Assembly: GCA_905147135.1 (NCBI GenBank)
Contig: LR990041.1
Location: 20,397,907 to 20,461,906, forward strand
DNA from: Blastobasis lacticolella
Lineage: Eukaryota; Arthropoda; Insecta; Lepidoptera; Blastobasidae
DNA length: 64,000 nt
Direction: 5' to 3'
This document shows, one piece after another, positions 54,640-64,000 of the stretch. The notes under the pieces are model-generated. The model was not told the DNA's origin and searched no databases. It was given only the letters and a program-made list of their open reading frames with translations. Positions within the stretch are counted from its first letter, which is position 1; each line of letters opens with the position of its first letter. Both the position numbers and the translations under genes were made by a program.

Positions 54640-55810
54640 ATAATAATAATAATAATAATTCATTTATTCAAGTGACCAGACTCATTGTGTTAATAATTTC
54701 TTACTCTATTTGTTGTAATATGTTTATACTAATACATATTAATATTACTAAATAAAATATATGATGGACATACAAAACCACCGATGTACCTGGTGGCATA
54801 AGTTATGGAATAGACTGTACCAAACAGGTCTTCTTCTTCGTCGAGTAAATTTTTCGAAAACCCTAGATCTGGCATGCCCAGTAGTTGGCCACGGCAACGG
54901 CATTATCAGTCGCCAGGAGCAGTTCCTCCCTAGTGCAGGTAGCAGGACAAAGAGGACAAGAAAGCAGATGCTCCATGGTTTGGGATGGAGCTCCACAGTC
55001 GCATCGCTGCTGTGTCTGGTCAATGAAGCCCCACTTAGTCAGAGAGTCTTTGCAGCGGCCAACCTGCGTCCGTAAACGGTTAAGTGACTTCCAAGTTGGC
55101 CACTGCATCTCGTGTCCTGGTGGCAGGGATTCACTGGGTGCGATGGATCCAGAAGGCACTGGGTATTGGGCACGCCGCAGCTGCTCCCTTGCCTCCCTAG
55201 AAGGTTCGTTAGCGGAGATGGAAGACCTCAGAAAACTGTTCCGGCTTTTGAGGCGTGCGGGGGGCATTATATGACCATTTAGTGGATGTCGTGCGTCTAT
55301 TTCCTGCTTGAGTTTCTCCTCTGCACAGGCCACTTCGCGCCGTACACATGGTGGGGCAATACCTGCTAAGGGATATACCATTCCAAGCGGTGTAGGCTTG
55401 AGGCAGCCCGTTATGATACGGCATGTCTCATTTAAGGCCTTGTCGACTTCCTTCGCATGGGCGGATCGGTGCCACACTGGACACGCATATTCACCTGCCG
55501 AGTATGAAGGCGAGAGGGCCGTCGTCCGGAGAACATGCGGATCTGCTTCCAAGGTAGAGGATGTGAGACGCCGCAGTAGATTATTTCGTGCACTAACTTT
55601 TTGCCTTGCATTGCGACAGTGCACTTTGTAGGTCAGAGATCTGTCTAGCGTAACACCAAGGTAACGCGGGTGTGGGCAGTGCTCGATGTTGACGCCTCGC
55701 CACGATAGCTTGAGAGCTCGGTTCGCATCTCGGTTGCGCTGATGGAACGCACATGACTGAGTTTTAGACGTATTCGGTCTTAGGGCATTTGTATCGTAAT
55801 ATACCAAACA
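54640..55810 (-). pseudogene. Non-LTR RT C-terminal fragment, I/Jockey-like
   Basis: A 314-codon frame at 54863-55807 with no internal stop: NTSKTQSCAFHQRNRDANR, then GVNIEHCPHPRYLGVTLDRS (palm/thumb after the catalytic box), SAGEYACPVWHRSAHAKEVD, GCLKPTPLGMVYPLAGIAPP and a Cys/His end CDCGAPSQTMEHLLSCPLC. The catalytic YADD lies upstream and was lost by 5' truncation at about 55.81 kb. A 3' UTR of about 220 bp ends in an (ATT)n-type tail near 54.64 kb. The clade is uncertain; the zinc-like CDCG...H...C motif is typical of some I- and Jockey-group elements. Confidence 0.65.
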
Positions 55811-55919
55811 GGTAACAAATATGAACGTTTTTCATTTTATTTTATTGACGGTACAATAAAAATTGTTAGTACCGAAAAGTACCGAATTTCCCTGAACCAG
55901 TAGTAGGAACCAGCCAGCG

Positions 55920-56228
55920 CGGGAGTCACCACTGCTGTCCTTTAGTCTACTGCCTAACTTTCTCTTATTTATTAAATAAATTCTACTCTACATCAACCCA
56001 TACTTTACCATTACTTACATTAACTTACCACATTATTTCGTTGGGTTTTACTATCACGGTGCATGCAGTGTCGATGACGATTCTTATTTGTATTTATTAT
56101 CAAAAGAGCCTGATTTTTGTCACAATATGGCATGTAATTGCGAGTTTTCTTACTGATAATTATAAATACCTACCTGTCTGATTACCTTACCCTTCAACGC
56201 GGAACACAATAAAGCCACAAGTGTTGCA
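55920..56228 (+). repeat. LTR copy 1
   Basis: About 309 bp, about 95% identical by eye to 63595-63908. It begins at GGGAGTCACCACTGCTGTCC, includes TATAAATACC (56161) as a TATA-like box and AATAAA (56208) as a polyadenylation signal 15-20 bp before its CA end at ACAAGTGTTGCA. These are LTR hallmarks. No TG start is preserved here, while copy 2 has TGGGAGTC. Confidence 0.65.
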
Positions 56229-56320
56229 TGGTGGCAGAAATAGATAAGGCGACAGTTCTTACCCAGGTGAACTCCTCAGTATTAACGGAATCCTACCACC
56301 TGATAAAACCAGAACCGAAA
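56229..56320 (+). other. Primer-binding site and leader, LTR element copy 1
   Basis: TGGTGGCAGAAATAG follows the LTR directly, the place and TGG start expected for a tRNA primer-binding site. The next about 75 bp match 63909-64000. Similarity stops soon after 56320, so the internal region (gag-pol) is missing in this copy. Confidence 0.55.
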
Positions 56321-56518
56321 ACACTTACCAGAACTTATTTCTGAATTTATGTCTCAGCTTTGAAGGTTTCCATGTTGTAGTTCTACTACACATCCGCTGC
56401 CCATCTATAAAAATAAAAAAAAACGTAGAGTAGGAGGGTAGACTTCGGTAGTGCGAGAACGCGAGTGCGAAACCGGGATATTGACGCCAAAATGATTATT
56501 TTTTACTATTATATGATA

Positions 56519-56690
56519 AATAGTAGAATAGCACCAACCCGTTACACTCGTGGGTGTCGTACAAGGCGACTATTGTTTTCGATGTAAAGGTTCTCCAGAT
56601 TAGAGTCTCCGTAGGCTGGAAAATCGGCAGTAGCGTTTGCCTCTCACGGGAGAGGCCCTAAGTCCTGCAGTGGACTGTTAAATTTAATAA
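56519..56690 (+). mobile_element. SINE-D, internally deleted
   Basis: TAGTAGAATAGCACCAACCC, CTCGTGGGTGTCGTACAAGG and the end GGCCCTAAGTCCTGCAGTGG are present. About 75 bp of the middle block (ATCTCCAACCCGCC) is missing. Confidence 0.6.
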
Positions 56691-57716
56691 ATCGTATAAT
56701 TTATAAATCTGTAACTAAATGTATGCTCTTTTATTTTATTTTTTATATTATACCCCCGGAAATCTTTTCGTCTATGATTGTTTCAACGAAACCCCAACTC
56801 CGGAAATTATCTTTAGTCGCTAGTACGCCATATTTGTTTACCAAATAAGACAGAATAATTTCCTTCGCTACATTCTCTGAACACCGGGTCGTTAAAATAA
56901 ACACTTAAATAAATATTTACACCACAATATAAATATCCTGTGGAACCGTTGCTTGAGACAAACAAATCCCTTTGATGCGCCCACTGCAATGGGTAAAGGC
57001 CTCCCCAGACTAAGGGGGGAGGGAGAAGGTGAACTCTCTTGAGTACTTATAGTAGGACCACGCCAAGTCCGAATCGACTGTGGTAGAAATTATAAAGTGT
57101 GGATATGGCAATATCGATTAGATAATCTGTCCATTGCCCATTATTATTTAGGTGATTCGCACACTGGAACGCAGCACCGTACGGTTGTGCGTGACGTGCG
57201 GTAGTCCCTAAAGAGAAATGGTAGTGCTTTTCCCATGAGTCTATGATTACCAGTAGTCCCACGACTACCAGTGATTTGTTTATCGCGATCTTTCGTTCCG
57301 CGTATTTTTCGTTTCATTATCTCTTTTTTTCTCTTTCGTATGGAAGCCATCAACAATACCACGGACTAAATCGTCAAACTGACAAATAAATTGAAGTCGA
57401 TCACAATCATGATCGAAATGCATCGCCTTCTGACTATACTAGTATATCTGAATACTTGCCCATCATATGTACTTGCTCTAAACTGATAATAATGTTGTAA
57501 ATATATCCTATTGCTAGAAGAGTCTGCGGGTCAGATAAGTTTTTGGCGCTGTACTTTCTACATAAAAAGGCGTCAAATAGGCCGCTGCTGTGAAGTGAGA
57601 TCTCCAGGATTGTCAGATAGATGTTCCGTTACTCAGTTTTCAAATTATTTTTCGCCTAAATAATATAATTTTAAGAAAAGATTATAACAATTTGGATAAT
57701 TCCTAAATTTTTTATT
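56691..57716. other. No gene; LINE-tail phrase
   Basis: GCGCCCACTGCAATGGGTAA and GGCCTCCCCAGACTAAGGGG (about 56976-57018) resemble the phrase found at many lepidopteran LINE or SINE ends. The rest is unrecognised. Confidence 0.45.
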
Positions 57717-58065
57717 GTGCTTGAGAATGGTAAGCGTCTACTGATTACAGGATTGAAGGCTAGAAATGCGTACTACGTTACAGGATTGAAGGCTAGAAAT
57801 GACCTCACACCTGCTCAATGGGACTACCTTCAAAAACTGTGGCAGGAATTGCAGCAGAGATCTGATCAGGGTGAGACTGCTCTGATTATTAAATATGTCA
57901 ATAACTCACCAAAAATAATAAAAGGTAAAGATCCTCCAAAAAAGTCATTGGCAGCTAAACAGAACACAGGTTCTTATACACGAACCTTGCATCCCTAATG
58001 GCCAAACGAGATTTATTGCTTATAGAAATTAACAGGTTACAACCGACATGTGTGATGATTACTGA
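57717..58065 (+). pseudogene. Non-LTR ORF2 N-terminal fragment
   Basis: First frame (57717-57998) has TGLKARN twice from a 33-bp tandem duplication, then LTPAQWDYLQKLWQELQQRS and ALIIKYVNNSPKIIKG. In another frame from about 57.98 kb: NLASLMAKRDLLLIEINRLQ, PTCVMITEI, the start of an apurinic-type endonuclease (compare RSL...D...TETWL). The fragment stops at ITEI, exactly where a hairpin element begins. I infer an ORF2 N-terminus of a CR1/Jockey-group element; the RT is absent. Confidence 0.5.
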
Positions 58066-58150
58066 AATAAAATAATTGTACCTATCATTTTAATTAATCA
58101 AATTCAATCATTGTGCTAAATGTATTAAAATGATAGGTACAATTATTTCA
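58066..58150. mobile_element. Small hairpin element
   Basis: Arms ATAATTGTACCTATCATTTT and AAAATGATAGGTACAATTAT are perfect inverted repeats of at least 25 bp around a 35-bp loop. GAAATAATTGTACCTATA follows again at 58160. It interrupts the endonuclease fragment. Confidence 0.65.
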
Positions 58151-58179
58151 CGTACGACAGAAATAATTGTACCTATAAA

Positions 58180-59164
58180 TAATAGTTTTCATACGTTTAG
58201 CACTCCATCCAGTTCACGGCTTTATACATATATTATGTAACACCCTGTAGAACCAGCATACTCTAATCCACCCTTGTAGAAAGGTCGAGTAGCCCTTACG
58301 GCCGGTTGTTGACCCATTTGTTGAACTCTATCTGAATATCGAATGCAAGTTACACATTGTCATTGTCTCCAACTATGAATTTTTTTTCGCAAATAATTAA
58401 GCATCCGTTGGGGACCTCCGAGGAAGGTTCTTTCGTCAGCAACTGCCACAATTAGAATAGAATAGAAGAATTAATGCAGTGAATTGAAGCACTATAATGA
58501 AGTACATTGAGCTAAGAATGTTGACTACAATTGACTACTTCTGGAGTCTTTTTCACCCCATCTTAAAGTACCTGCCTGTACACTTAAGCAACGCCCTGTT
58601 AAGTTTACTTTCCTTAGACTTAGACATAGCCTTGACTATCGCCATCGCAAGCAATACGTGACCATGTGTTGAAGCAAAATGCGACATCACAGTATAACCA
58701 ACTCATTTCTAACCGAACCCCGTCGTGCTCAGCCGAGCATTGCCTGATGGAGTAACCTGAGCTTCTCTCGGATGCAATAGAGAATAAAGGTTACGGTTGC
58801 AAAGGCGAGACATCGGTCTTTAACAAAATTTCGCCGAATTATTATCTCCCAAGCACCGAAGAAAAATATTTGGTTTTGTTGCACAAAGCCAACACTACGA
58901 CGACTGTCAACATTCTGTGCAGCAAAATTTTTACTGTGGTATGTATAGCATGTGGTCTTCACCACAAACTGTACACTTAAATTGAGTAACCTTGTCCTCC
59001 TTTGATATGCTAAGTTTTGCTAGTAATAGGCCCACGTGTCCAAATACTCTAGTGTCCGATACCGATTGTTAAGGAAACCCTTAAACTGCGCGATCGTTGG
59101 TAACTCTTCCGACTTCGTGTTAGTGGAAACATGCAGTTCCTATTGTGTCCTACCCTCATTAACT
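58180..59164. other. No gene seen
   Basis: Nothing recognised. The minus-strand frame at 58729-58965 has no motif. Confidence 0.5.
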
Positions 59165-59260
59165 TTTTTTTTTAAACCAACTAGGTAGCAAACAAGCTTA
59201 AGGCCTGCCTGATGGTAAGCAGTCACCGCAGCCTATGGACGTTTGCAATACCTGGGGCAT
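59165..59260 (-). repeat. LINE/SINE 3' tail
   Basis: TTTTTTTTTTAAACC, then GTAGCAAACAAGCTTAAGG, CCTGCCTGATGGTAAGCAGT and CACCGCAGCCTATGGACGTT, a tail phrase common in lepidopteran retroposons and distantly similar to SINE-C. Confidence 0.5.
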
Positions 59261-59272
59261 CACTAGGGGTTT

Positions 59273-59332
59273 CTACCCGGGTACCCAGGGTCAGGTATAC
59301 CCGGGTATTTAAGGGATTTTATACCCGGGTAT
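59273..59332. repeat. 24-bp spaced ACCCGGGT palindromes
   Basis: CTACCCGGGTAC, ATACCCGGGTAT and ATACCCGGGTAT start at 59273, 59297 and 59321, an exact 24-bp period. Spacers differ in part. The run is short and unassigned. Confidence 0.65.
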
Positions 59333-60094
59333 TTAAAAAAAATCGTTGATGCGGTAATGTAACGCCTTAAAGTGTTTAAATAGCGCATATCTTCTCCCAT
59401 AAGTCATAAGGAAACAAAGAAAAAACAAGTTATAAGTCAGGATAAGTTTAAATGGTTTTCTTTTTTTATAAACCTTTGGTTTTTTAATTAAAATTTAACA
59501 AAAAAGGGTAGTCCATAGGCAGAGATGACCACTTTCCATAAGGTTACCCGTTTGATTGCCTAGTAATATAAAAAATAAATAAAAGTTTTAATATCGGTGA
59601 AACTAACTGTATTGGAAGGATAATGAAATGTCATTTATGTTTGAATATTATTTCGGCCATGTGGCCGCCGCGACTGGCGCGTAGATGGCCCAATGTGGAC
59701 GTCCAATTTTCACACATTTCGTAGCAAACGGTAGTGTTCCACCATAGAAAAAATATTTACTAACGTAATAGAGCAGCCATCACAAACAAAAATATTGTAC
59801 TAACCTGTCACGTGTGGGAGGTGCGGAGGGAGGCTGCTAAGTCATAGAATGACCAATTAAATGTTATCATTTTCTTTATTTTTGGCCTTCGAATGGTTCG
59901 TACAGTTTTTAATGCACAAGATGGCGTTTTTTTGAATATCCAAGCCACTGTCAGATTGGTCCGCGTCGCGCAATGTCTCGGAACTGACTGCGGCTACTGT
60001 TGTCCATGGACCGCAAAGCGTGGTTCAAAGAAAATACTTGCGGTGTCTCCTCTATTACTATAGTAAATATTTTCTCTATGTGTTCCACTAACAA
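59333..60094. other. No gene seen
   Basis: AT-rich; repeat-like phrases, for example ACCACTTTCCATAAGGTTAC near 59.53 kb, which is a weak SINE-C tail trace. Confidence 0.45.
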
Positions 60095-60746
60095 CTTACC
60101 AATTTTTTTTTTATATAGATCATAGTCTGGTATTTGACTGCCATCTCACCTGATGTTAAGTGCAGATGCCGTCTACGATGGCGCATACCTCACCTTGTCT
60201 TAAACCTTCAACCTCTTGTCTTAAACCTCTTGTCTTAAAGGGACCCAAGACATGTGCAGGCAGCGAGTACCAGTCCCTTGCCTTTCGCAGAAAAGAGTTA
60301 GGAAAACGCTGAGTGCGTATAGGTGGAATGTCGACAATATTATAGGGATGGTACGCTATCCTACACCTGGAGCCCCGAAAATGGAATGGGGCTGGTGGAA
60401 CTGACTCGTGTAATTCCGTCGCACATTCCCCAAAGTGTAGTCTGTAGAAAACCGAAAGAGATGCCACTTAACGGCGGTGATCCAGATCCTGTAGATTTTC
60501 CTGCACCAACGGGAGATTGTCTATCAGATTCTTGGCGCGTCTCTTAACCGAGTCCAGAGCAGCCAGATAGACCTTGGCCGATCCGTACATCACGTTTTTG
60601 TAGAGGCGCATCCTGGAAAGTTGGAGTCCGACGGAATGTACTTCGCTTGGCGGTGAACAAACATGCCTGTAATTTAGACGCGTTGAACTGCACAAGATTT
60701 GCAACTCCCTAATCACAAACATGAGAGACTCTCGACAAGACGACAT
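60095..60746 (-). pseudogene. CR1/L2-like RT C-terminal fragment
   Basis: Two minus-strand frames join at about 60.47 kb: MRLYKNVMYGSAKVYLAAL and VKRRAKNLIDNLPLVQEN, then ASLSVFYRLHFGECATEL, CRIAYHPYNIVDIPPIRTQ and FLRKARDWYSLPAHVLGP. This is the conserved C-terminal region after the RT domain. The 3' UTR at 60.1-60.17 kb resembles that of 37.78-37.85 kb. The RT core is absent. Confidence 0.7.
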
Positions 60747-61309
60747 CCGCTCTCATGGCCTTTGTACTGGATGTATACCTGTACGTCACTGTGGTGTCAT
60801 TTGTGGTGTTCTGTTCTGTGCAGGGTTGTGTTCTATCATCCCCGTCCCAATCGTTCCAATAGATTGCACAATCTGGATGTCCAACGGGACAAAATTTTGT
60901 TTAGCGCTGAAGCCCAGTTTTCATGGTTTTTGAATGGTTTTCCGAAATCTGATTTATTAGCTTTCCAATAAGGCTAGTTTCACTGATATAAAATATTTTT
61001 TTCTTTGTTATATTTAAATTTATTTATTTAATTTAATCATGCACAAATACATCGCCTTTTCAGGTCAACCCAATACGACAATGTCATAAACATTAATAAA
61101 CATGCTACTTTTTATAAAATCGTGATAACAATTCATTTATCTTGGTAGTTCACAACAATGTCCTTTATATAATTACAATACAGGCAATGTCATTCAATAA
61201 AATAATAATCACATTAATTAAAAAGACAGTAGACATAGACAAAAATTAAATTAAAAAATTTAAAAAAATCAAAAAACAAGAAAACAGAAACAAAAATAGA
61301 AAATAGTGA

Positions 61310-63577
61310 CTAGTCAATATTAATATTACATAAACATGTCATAGTGATATCTGTGAATTGCGTCAATGTACAGCTAAATATGTCCAAATCCTTCGATACT
61401 ACGTTCAGAATACGCATGGCCGTGGTAAGTGGAGAATGTTTCTTAATATTTGTCCTGCACTTAGGGAGAGCAAACGCCTCATCTCGAGGTCCCCTTCTTA
61501 ACCTAGGATTTGGGACTGCCAACTCTATACGCGCTAATATCCTCTCGTTACTCAATATTCCCCTGAATACTTTAAAAATGTAGGTTGTCAAAGCTAACTT
61601 CCTTCTTACTTCTAATTTATTATAGCGAACCATTCCCATTACAAATAAGGTAGGACCACAACGGATAGAACGGGTACACGCCGTAGAGTCGTTGATACAT
61701 ATATCTAAAAAATGTAATCTGAATTTTTTCGACCATTCATCTATAGTCGCCAGCCCATTACATCTATATCAGACCCGCTCTTAGGCACCGGGATAACTCG
61801 TGCAGTCTTCCAAGACTCGGGGTAAGTCGCTGTTTTTAAGATCATGTTAAAAATATAAGCAAGAGGCTCCGCAATTTTTTTTTATGTTATACGATAGGCA
61901 AACAGGCAAGCGGGCCACCTGATGGAAAGTGGTCACCACTGCCTATAGACATAAGCAACACCGAGACTATCGCCAAGGCGTTGCCCACCTCTATAACACG
62001 TTACTCTGGCAGCAAAAAGGCAAATATCCCTCCACTACCAAAGCCACGGTTCCCCAAATTCCCACCCCATGGAGCTCTGGAAACCTTACTCACCGGCAGA
62101 AACACAATAATACCATCGAACAATCCTTTATTAAATATGGGGGAATACCATCGGGACCTACCGTTTTTTTGGGCTTAAGCCATTTGAATGCTAAACGTAT
62201 ATCATGCAACGAAATTTGTGAGAGATGAATTCGATTAGCGGTAGCATTCCCCGAAGCAGCCGCCCGCGCTGCGTCGAGCGGAGGGGGCTGCTGGTCATAC
62301 ACAGACTGAAAGTATTCCGCAAAAACAGCAGCACATTCACTTTCTGCTATTGGGACTCCGTCCGTTGTGATACGAGGTTTGCTACGTTTCTCTCTGTTAC
62401 TCTTGATAAAAGTCCAGAAAGATTTGAGATCTTCTATCAATTGTTTTTGAATGCGAGTTTTGAATGATTCGTGCGCTATTTGTATTTTTGCTTTACTTTG
62501 GGATCTATAATAAGAAAACATTGTATATTCATGGCTACATTTGTCTCCTCTAGATTTATATACCTTATGCCATCTACTCTTTTCTTTGAGAACCATAATG
62601 ATTTCGACTGTATACCATTCAGGATACGAGTAGTTAGTTCTGTTTAGAAAACGCTTCTTAGGAACCCATTCATTTAATACAGTATTGAACAGATAATAGA
62701 ATGTAGTTACAGCTGCGTCAACTGTTTCGGTTGTATAAAGAGAACTCCAGTCTAACGTCATGACTGACGAATACAATACCTGAAAGTCACATTTGTAAAA
62801 ATTCCACTTTGCGGATCTGGAGGTACTAGACTCTTTTACCTTCACATTATAGTGGAATAGGTTTGACAAGACAACATCCAATATTCTATATTTGCAATTC
62901 GTAACTTCATTATATTGACGGAATTCACAGACTGTCATAAAATACTCGAAATAATATTGGACCTCGACTGACGCTGAATACAGATTTAAATCCCCGACGA
63001 AGACAATGTCCGAGTACTTATCATAACACTCTTCTAATAAATGGAAGAGGTACATATATTCGTTGTCACAACTACCCGGTGGTATGTAAGCCACACAACA
63101 TGTAAAAAGCCTTGCACGCTTTCTATATACGTCCGCCCAGAGTAGTTCGAATATTACACTATCTACATTCTGACAGCCAGGTAGCGATAGTGGCTGCAAG
63201 CTCAGCGTTGGCGCCGCTACTAACAATACGCCACCATGTTTGCGTCCGTCGGCGCGGTCACATCGCACTACCCCGTAGCCGCGCGGTACCAACTCCCCGT
63301 CATAAATAGAGTCATGCAAACCACTTTCCGTTACGCCCCAGAGCTCTGCCGAAGATTGCGTTATATTGTGCTGGAACTCCTTTAATTTAGTACGCAATCC
63401 TCTTGTATTTTGGTAATTTAATATGTCAACACTCGAACTACCCCGCTCACCTTTCGAATTTGAGTTAGTCACGAAAAAACTCATTGTTAGTTTGAGTTTG
63501 CACATTTTTACTATAAATTGTGTATTTTTAGCATTTGATTTCTGTCTAATTGTGTAGCTCAGCAACATTATGTCCAT
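61310..63577 (-). pseudogene. ORF2 of CR1/Jockey-like LINE (broken)
   Basis: Endonuclease pieces LNYQNTRGLRTKLKEFQHN, GVTESGLHDSIYDGEL, VGDLNLYS (usual GDFN has F) and no clear SDH motif, so the nuclease was probably damaged. The linker then leads to KTVGPDGIPPYLIKDCS near 62.15 kb. After the SINE-C, IAEPLAYIFNMILKTATYP and VIPVPKSG continue the RT; most of the palm, including YADD, is deleted between about 61.77 and 61.68 kb. The C-terminal piece is YNKLEVRRKLALTTYIFKVF to RNIKKHSPL-like and LDIFSCTLTQF. The first ATG in frame is at 63577; the frame runs further up by non-ATG codons. Confidence 0.65.
61875..62106 (-). mobile_element. SINE-C inside LINE ORF2
   Basis: Reverse copy of the 31716 SINE: T-run, TATGTTATACGATAGGCAAA, GGCCACCTGATGGAAAGTGG, CCCCATGGAGCTCTGGAAAC and CTCACCGGCAGAAACAC. 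RT sequence is found on both sides (LIKDCSMV and IAEPLAYIF), proving insertion into an existing ORF. A short CAAT/ATTG repeat is the only possible target duplication. Confidence 0.75.
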
Positions 63578-63594
63578 AATGATGGATTGACACG

Positions 63595-63908
63595 TGGGAG
63601 TCACCACTGCTGTCCTTTAGTCTACTTCCTAACTTTCTCTTATTTATTAATTAAATTCTACTCTACATCAACCCATACTTTACCATTACTTACATTAACT
63701 TACCACAGTATTTGGTTGTGTTTTACTATCACGGTGCATGCAGTGTCGATGACGATGACGATTCTTATTTGTATTTATTATCAAAGAGCCTGATTTTTGT
63801 CACAATATGGCATGTTATTGCGAGTTTTCTTACTGATAATTATAAATACCTACCTGTCTGATTACCTTACCCTTCAACCCGGAACACAATAATGCCACAA
63901 GTGTTGCA
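63595..63908 (+). repeat. LTR copy 2
   Basis: TGGGAGTCACC... to ...ACAAGTGTTGCA, about 314 bp, matching copy 1 with a few substitutions and a 6-bp GACGAT duplication. The polyadenylation signal is AATAAT here rather than AATAAA. Inserted at the edge of the CR1-like LINE. Confidence 0.65.
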
Positions 63909-64000
63909 TTGTGGCAGAAATAGATAAGGCGACAGTTCTTACCCAGGTGAACTCCTCAGTATTAACGGAATCCTACCACCTGATAAAACCAGAACCGAAA
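63909..64000 (+). other. Primer-binding site and leader, LTR element copy 2
   Basis: TTGTGGCAGAAATAGATAAG parallels the primer-binding site of copy 1 with one substitution (TTG for TGG). The leader runs to the end of the window, so an internal region with gag-pol may lie beyond it. Confidence 0.55.

Larger units (their letters stand above)
61010..63600 (-). mobile_element. CR1/Jockey-like LINE, internally deleted
   Basis: Minus-strand element: endonuclease and RT start (62.09-63.58 kb), a SINE-C insertion, an RT segment, loss of most of the RT core, the C-terminal region (61.31-61.64 kb) and a 3' UTR ending in an AAATTAAATAAATAA-type tail near 61.01 kb. Its right edge touches LTR copy 2 at 63595. 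Confidence 0.7.

Noticed and set aside
55920..63908. The two LTR copies as 5' and 3' LTRs of one 8-kb element
   Set aside because: The downstream copy is followed by a primer-binding site and leader, and the interval between holds unrelated LINE fragments rather than gag-pol.

Overview
The window reads as AT-rich, repeat-dense intergenic DNA from an insect nuclear genome, very probably a moth or butterfly. The evidence is the mix of degenerate R1-clade, L2/CR1-like, RTE and Daphne/CR1-like non-LTR retrotransposons with tRNA-headed SINEs, and short tails of a type common in Lepidoptera. This assignment is from memory of such families, not from a database search. I found no convincing host protein-coding exon, rRNA, functional tRNA or CRISPR array. 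Every long reading frame I could interpret belongs to a mobile element, and nearly all are broken.

Layout. 1-6.5 kb: AT-rich DNA with scattered repeat tails. 6.7-14.4 kb: a nested, GC-rich block in which an RTE-like 3' tail carrying a CCTACACCTACCC-type minisatellite is split by two different R1-clade elements, both on the minus strand. R1-A is about 6.1 kb with 5' UTR, gag-like ORF1, endonuclease/RT ORF2, structured 3' UTR and poly(A). R1-B is 5'-truncated and flanked by a 148-bp direct duplication. 16.5-20.1 kb: an L2/CR1-like element with a still open 721-codon endonuclease-RT frame (internally deleted), followed by an RTE RT fragment. 21-33.9 kb: tRNA-derived SINEs (named here A and B), other short retroposons (C and D), two RT fragments and a palindromic MITE. 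34.4-36.2 kb: a foldback element with internal 103-bp repeats and a 142-bp hairpin MITE. 37.8-43.5 kb: more SINEs, an RT C-terminus split by a SINE-D with a clean target duplication, and LINE tails. 47.0-54.0 kb: a plus-strand Daphne/CR1-like element with upstream 119-bp tandem repeats, a coiled-coil/Ala-Pro/esterase-like ORF1, an ORF2 split by an inverted-repeat element, and a G-rich minisatellite in its 3' UTR. 54.6-64 kb: further RT pieces, an endonuclease remnant cut by a small hairpin, two copies of an LTR plus leader 7.7 kb apart (the second runs off the window), and an internally deleted CR1-like element interrupted by a SINE-C.

The parts do not form a pathway. They record successive insertions, and the nesting gives relative ages: RTE tail, then R1-A, then R1-B; RT fragment, then SINE-D; Daphne-like element, then MITE; CR1-like element, then SINE-C. 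The most unusual signals are the apparent minisatellite target preference of two R1-clade elements, the 148-bp duplication around R1-B, and the composite foldback element at 34.4-35.8 kb. Family names are inferred from motifs by eye and boundaries are usually good to about 5-20 bases.
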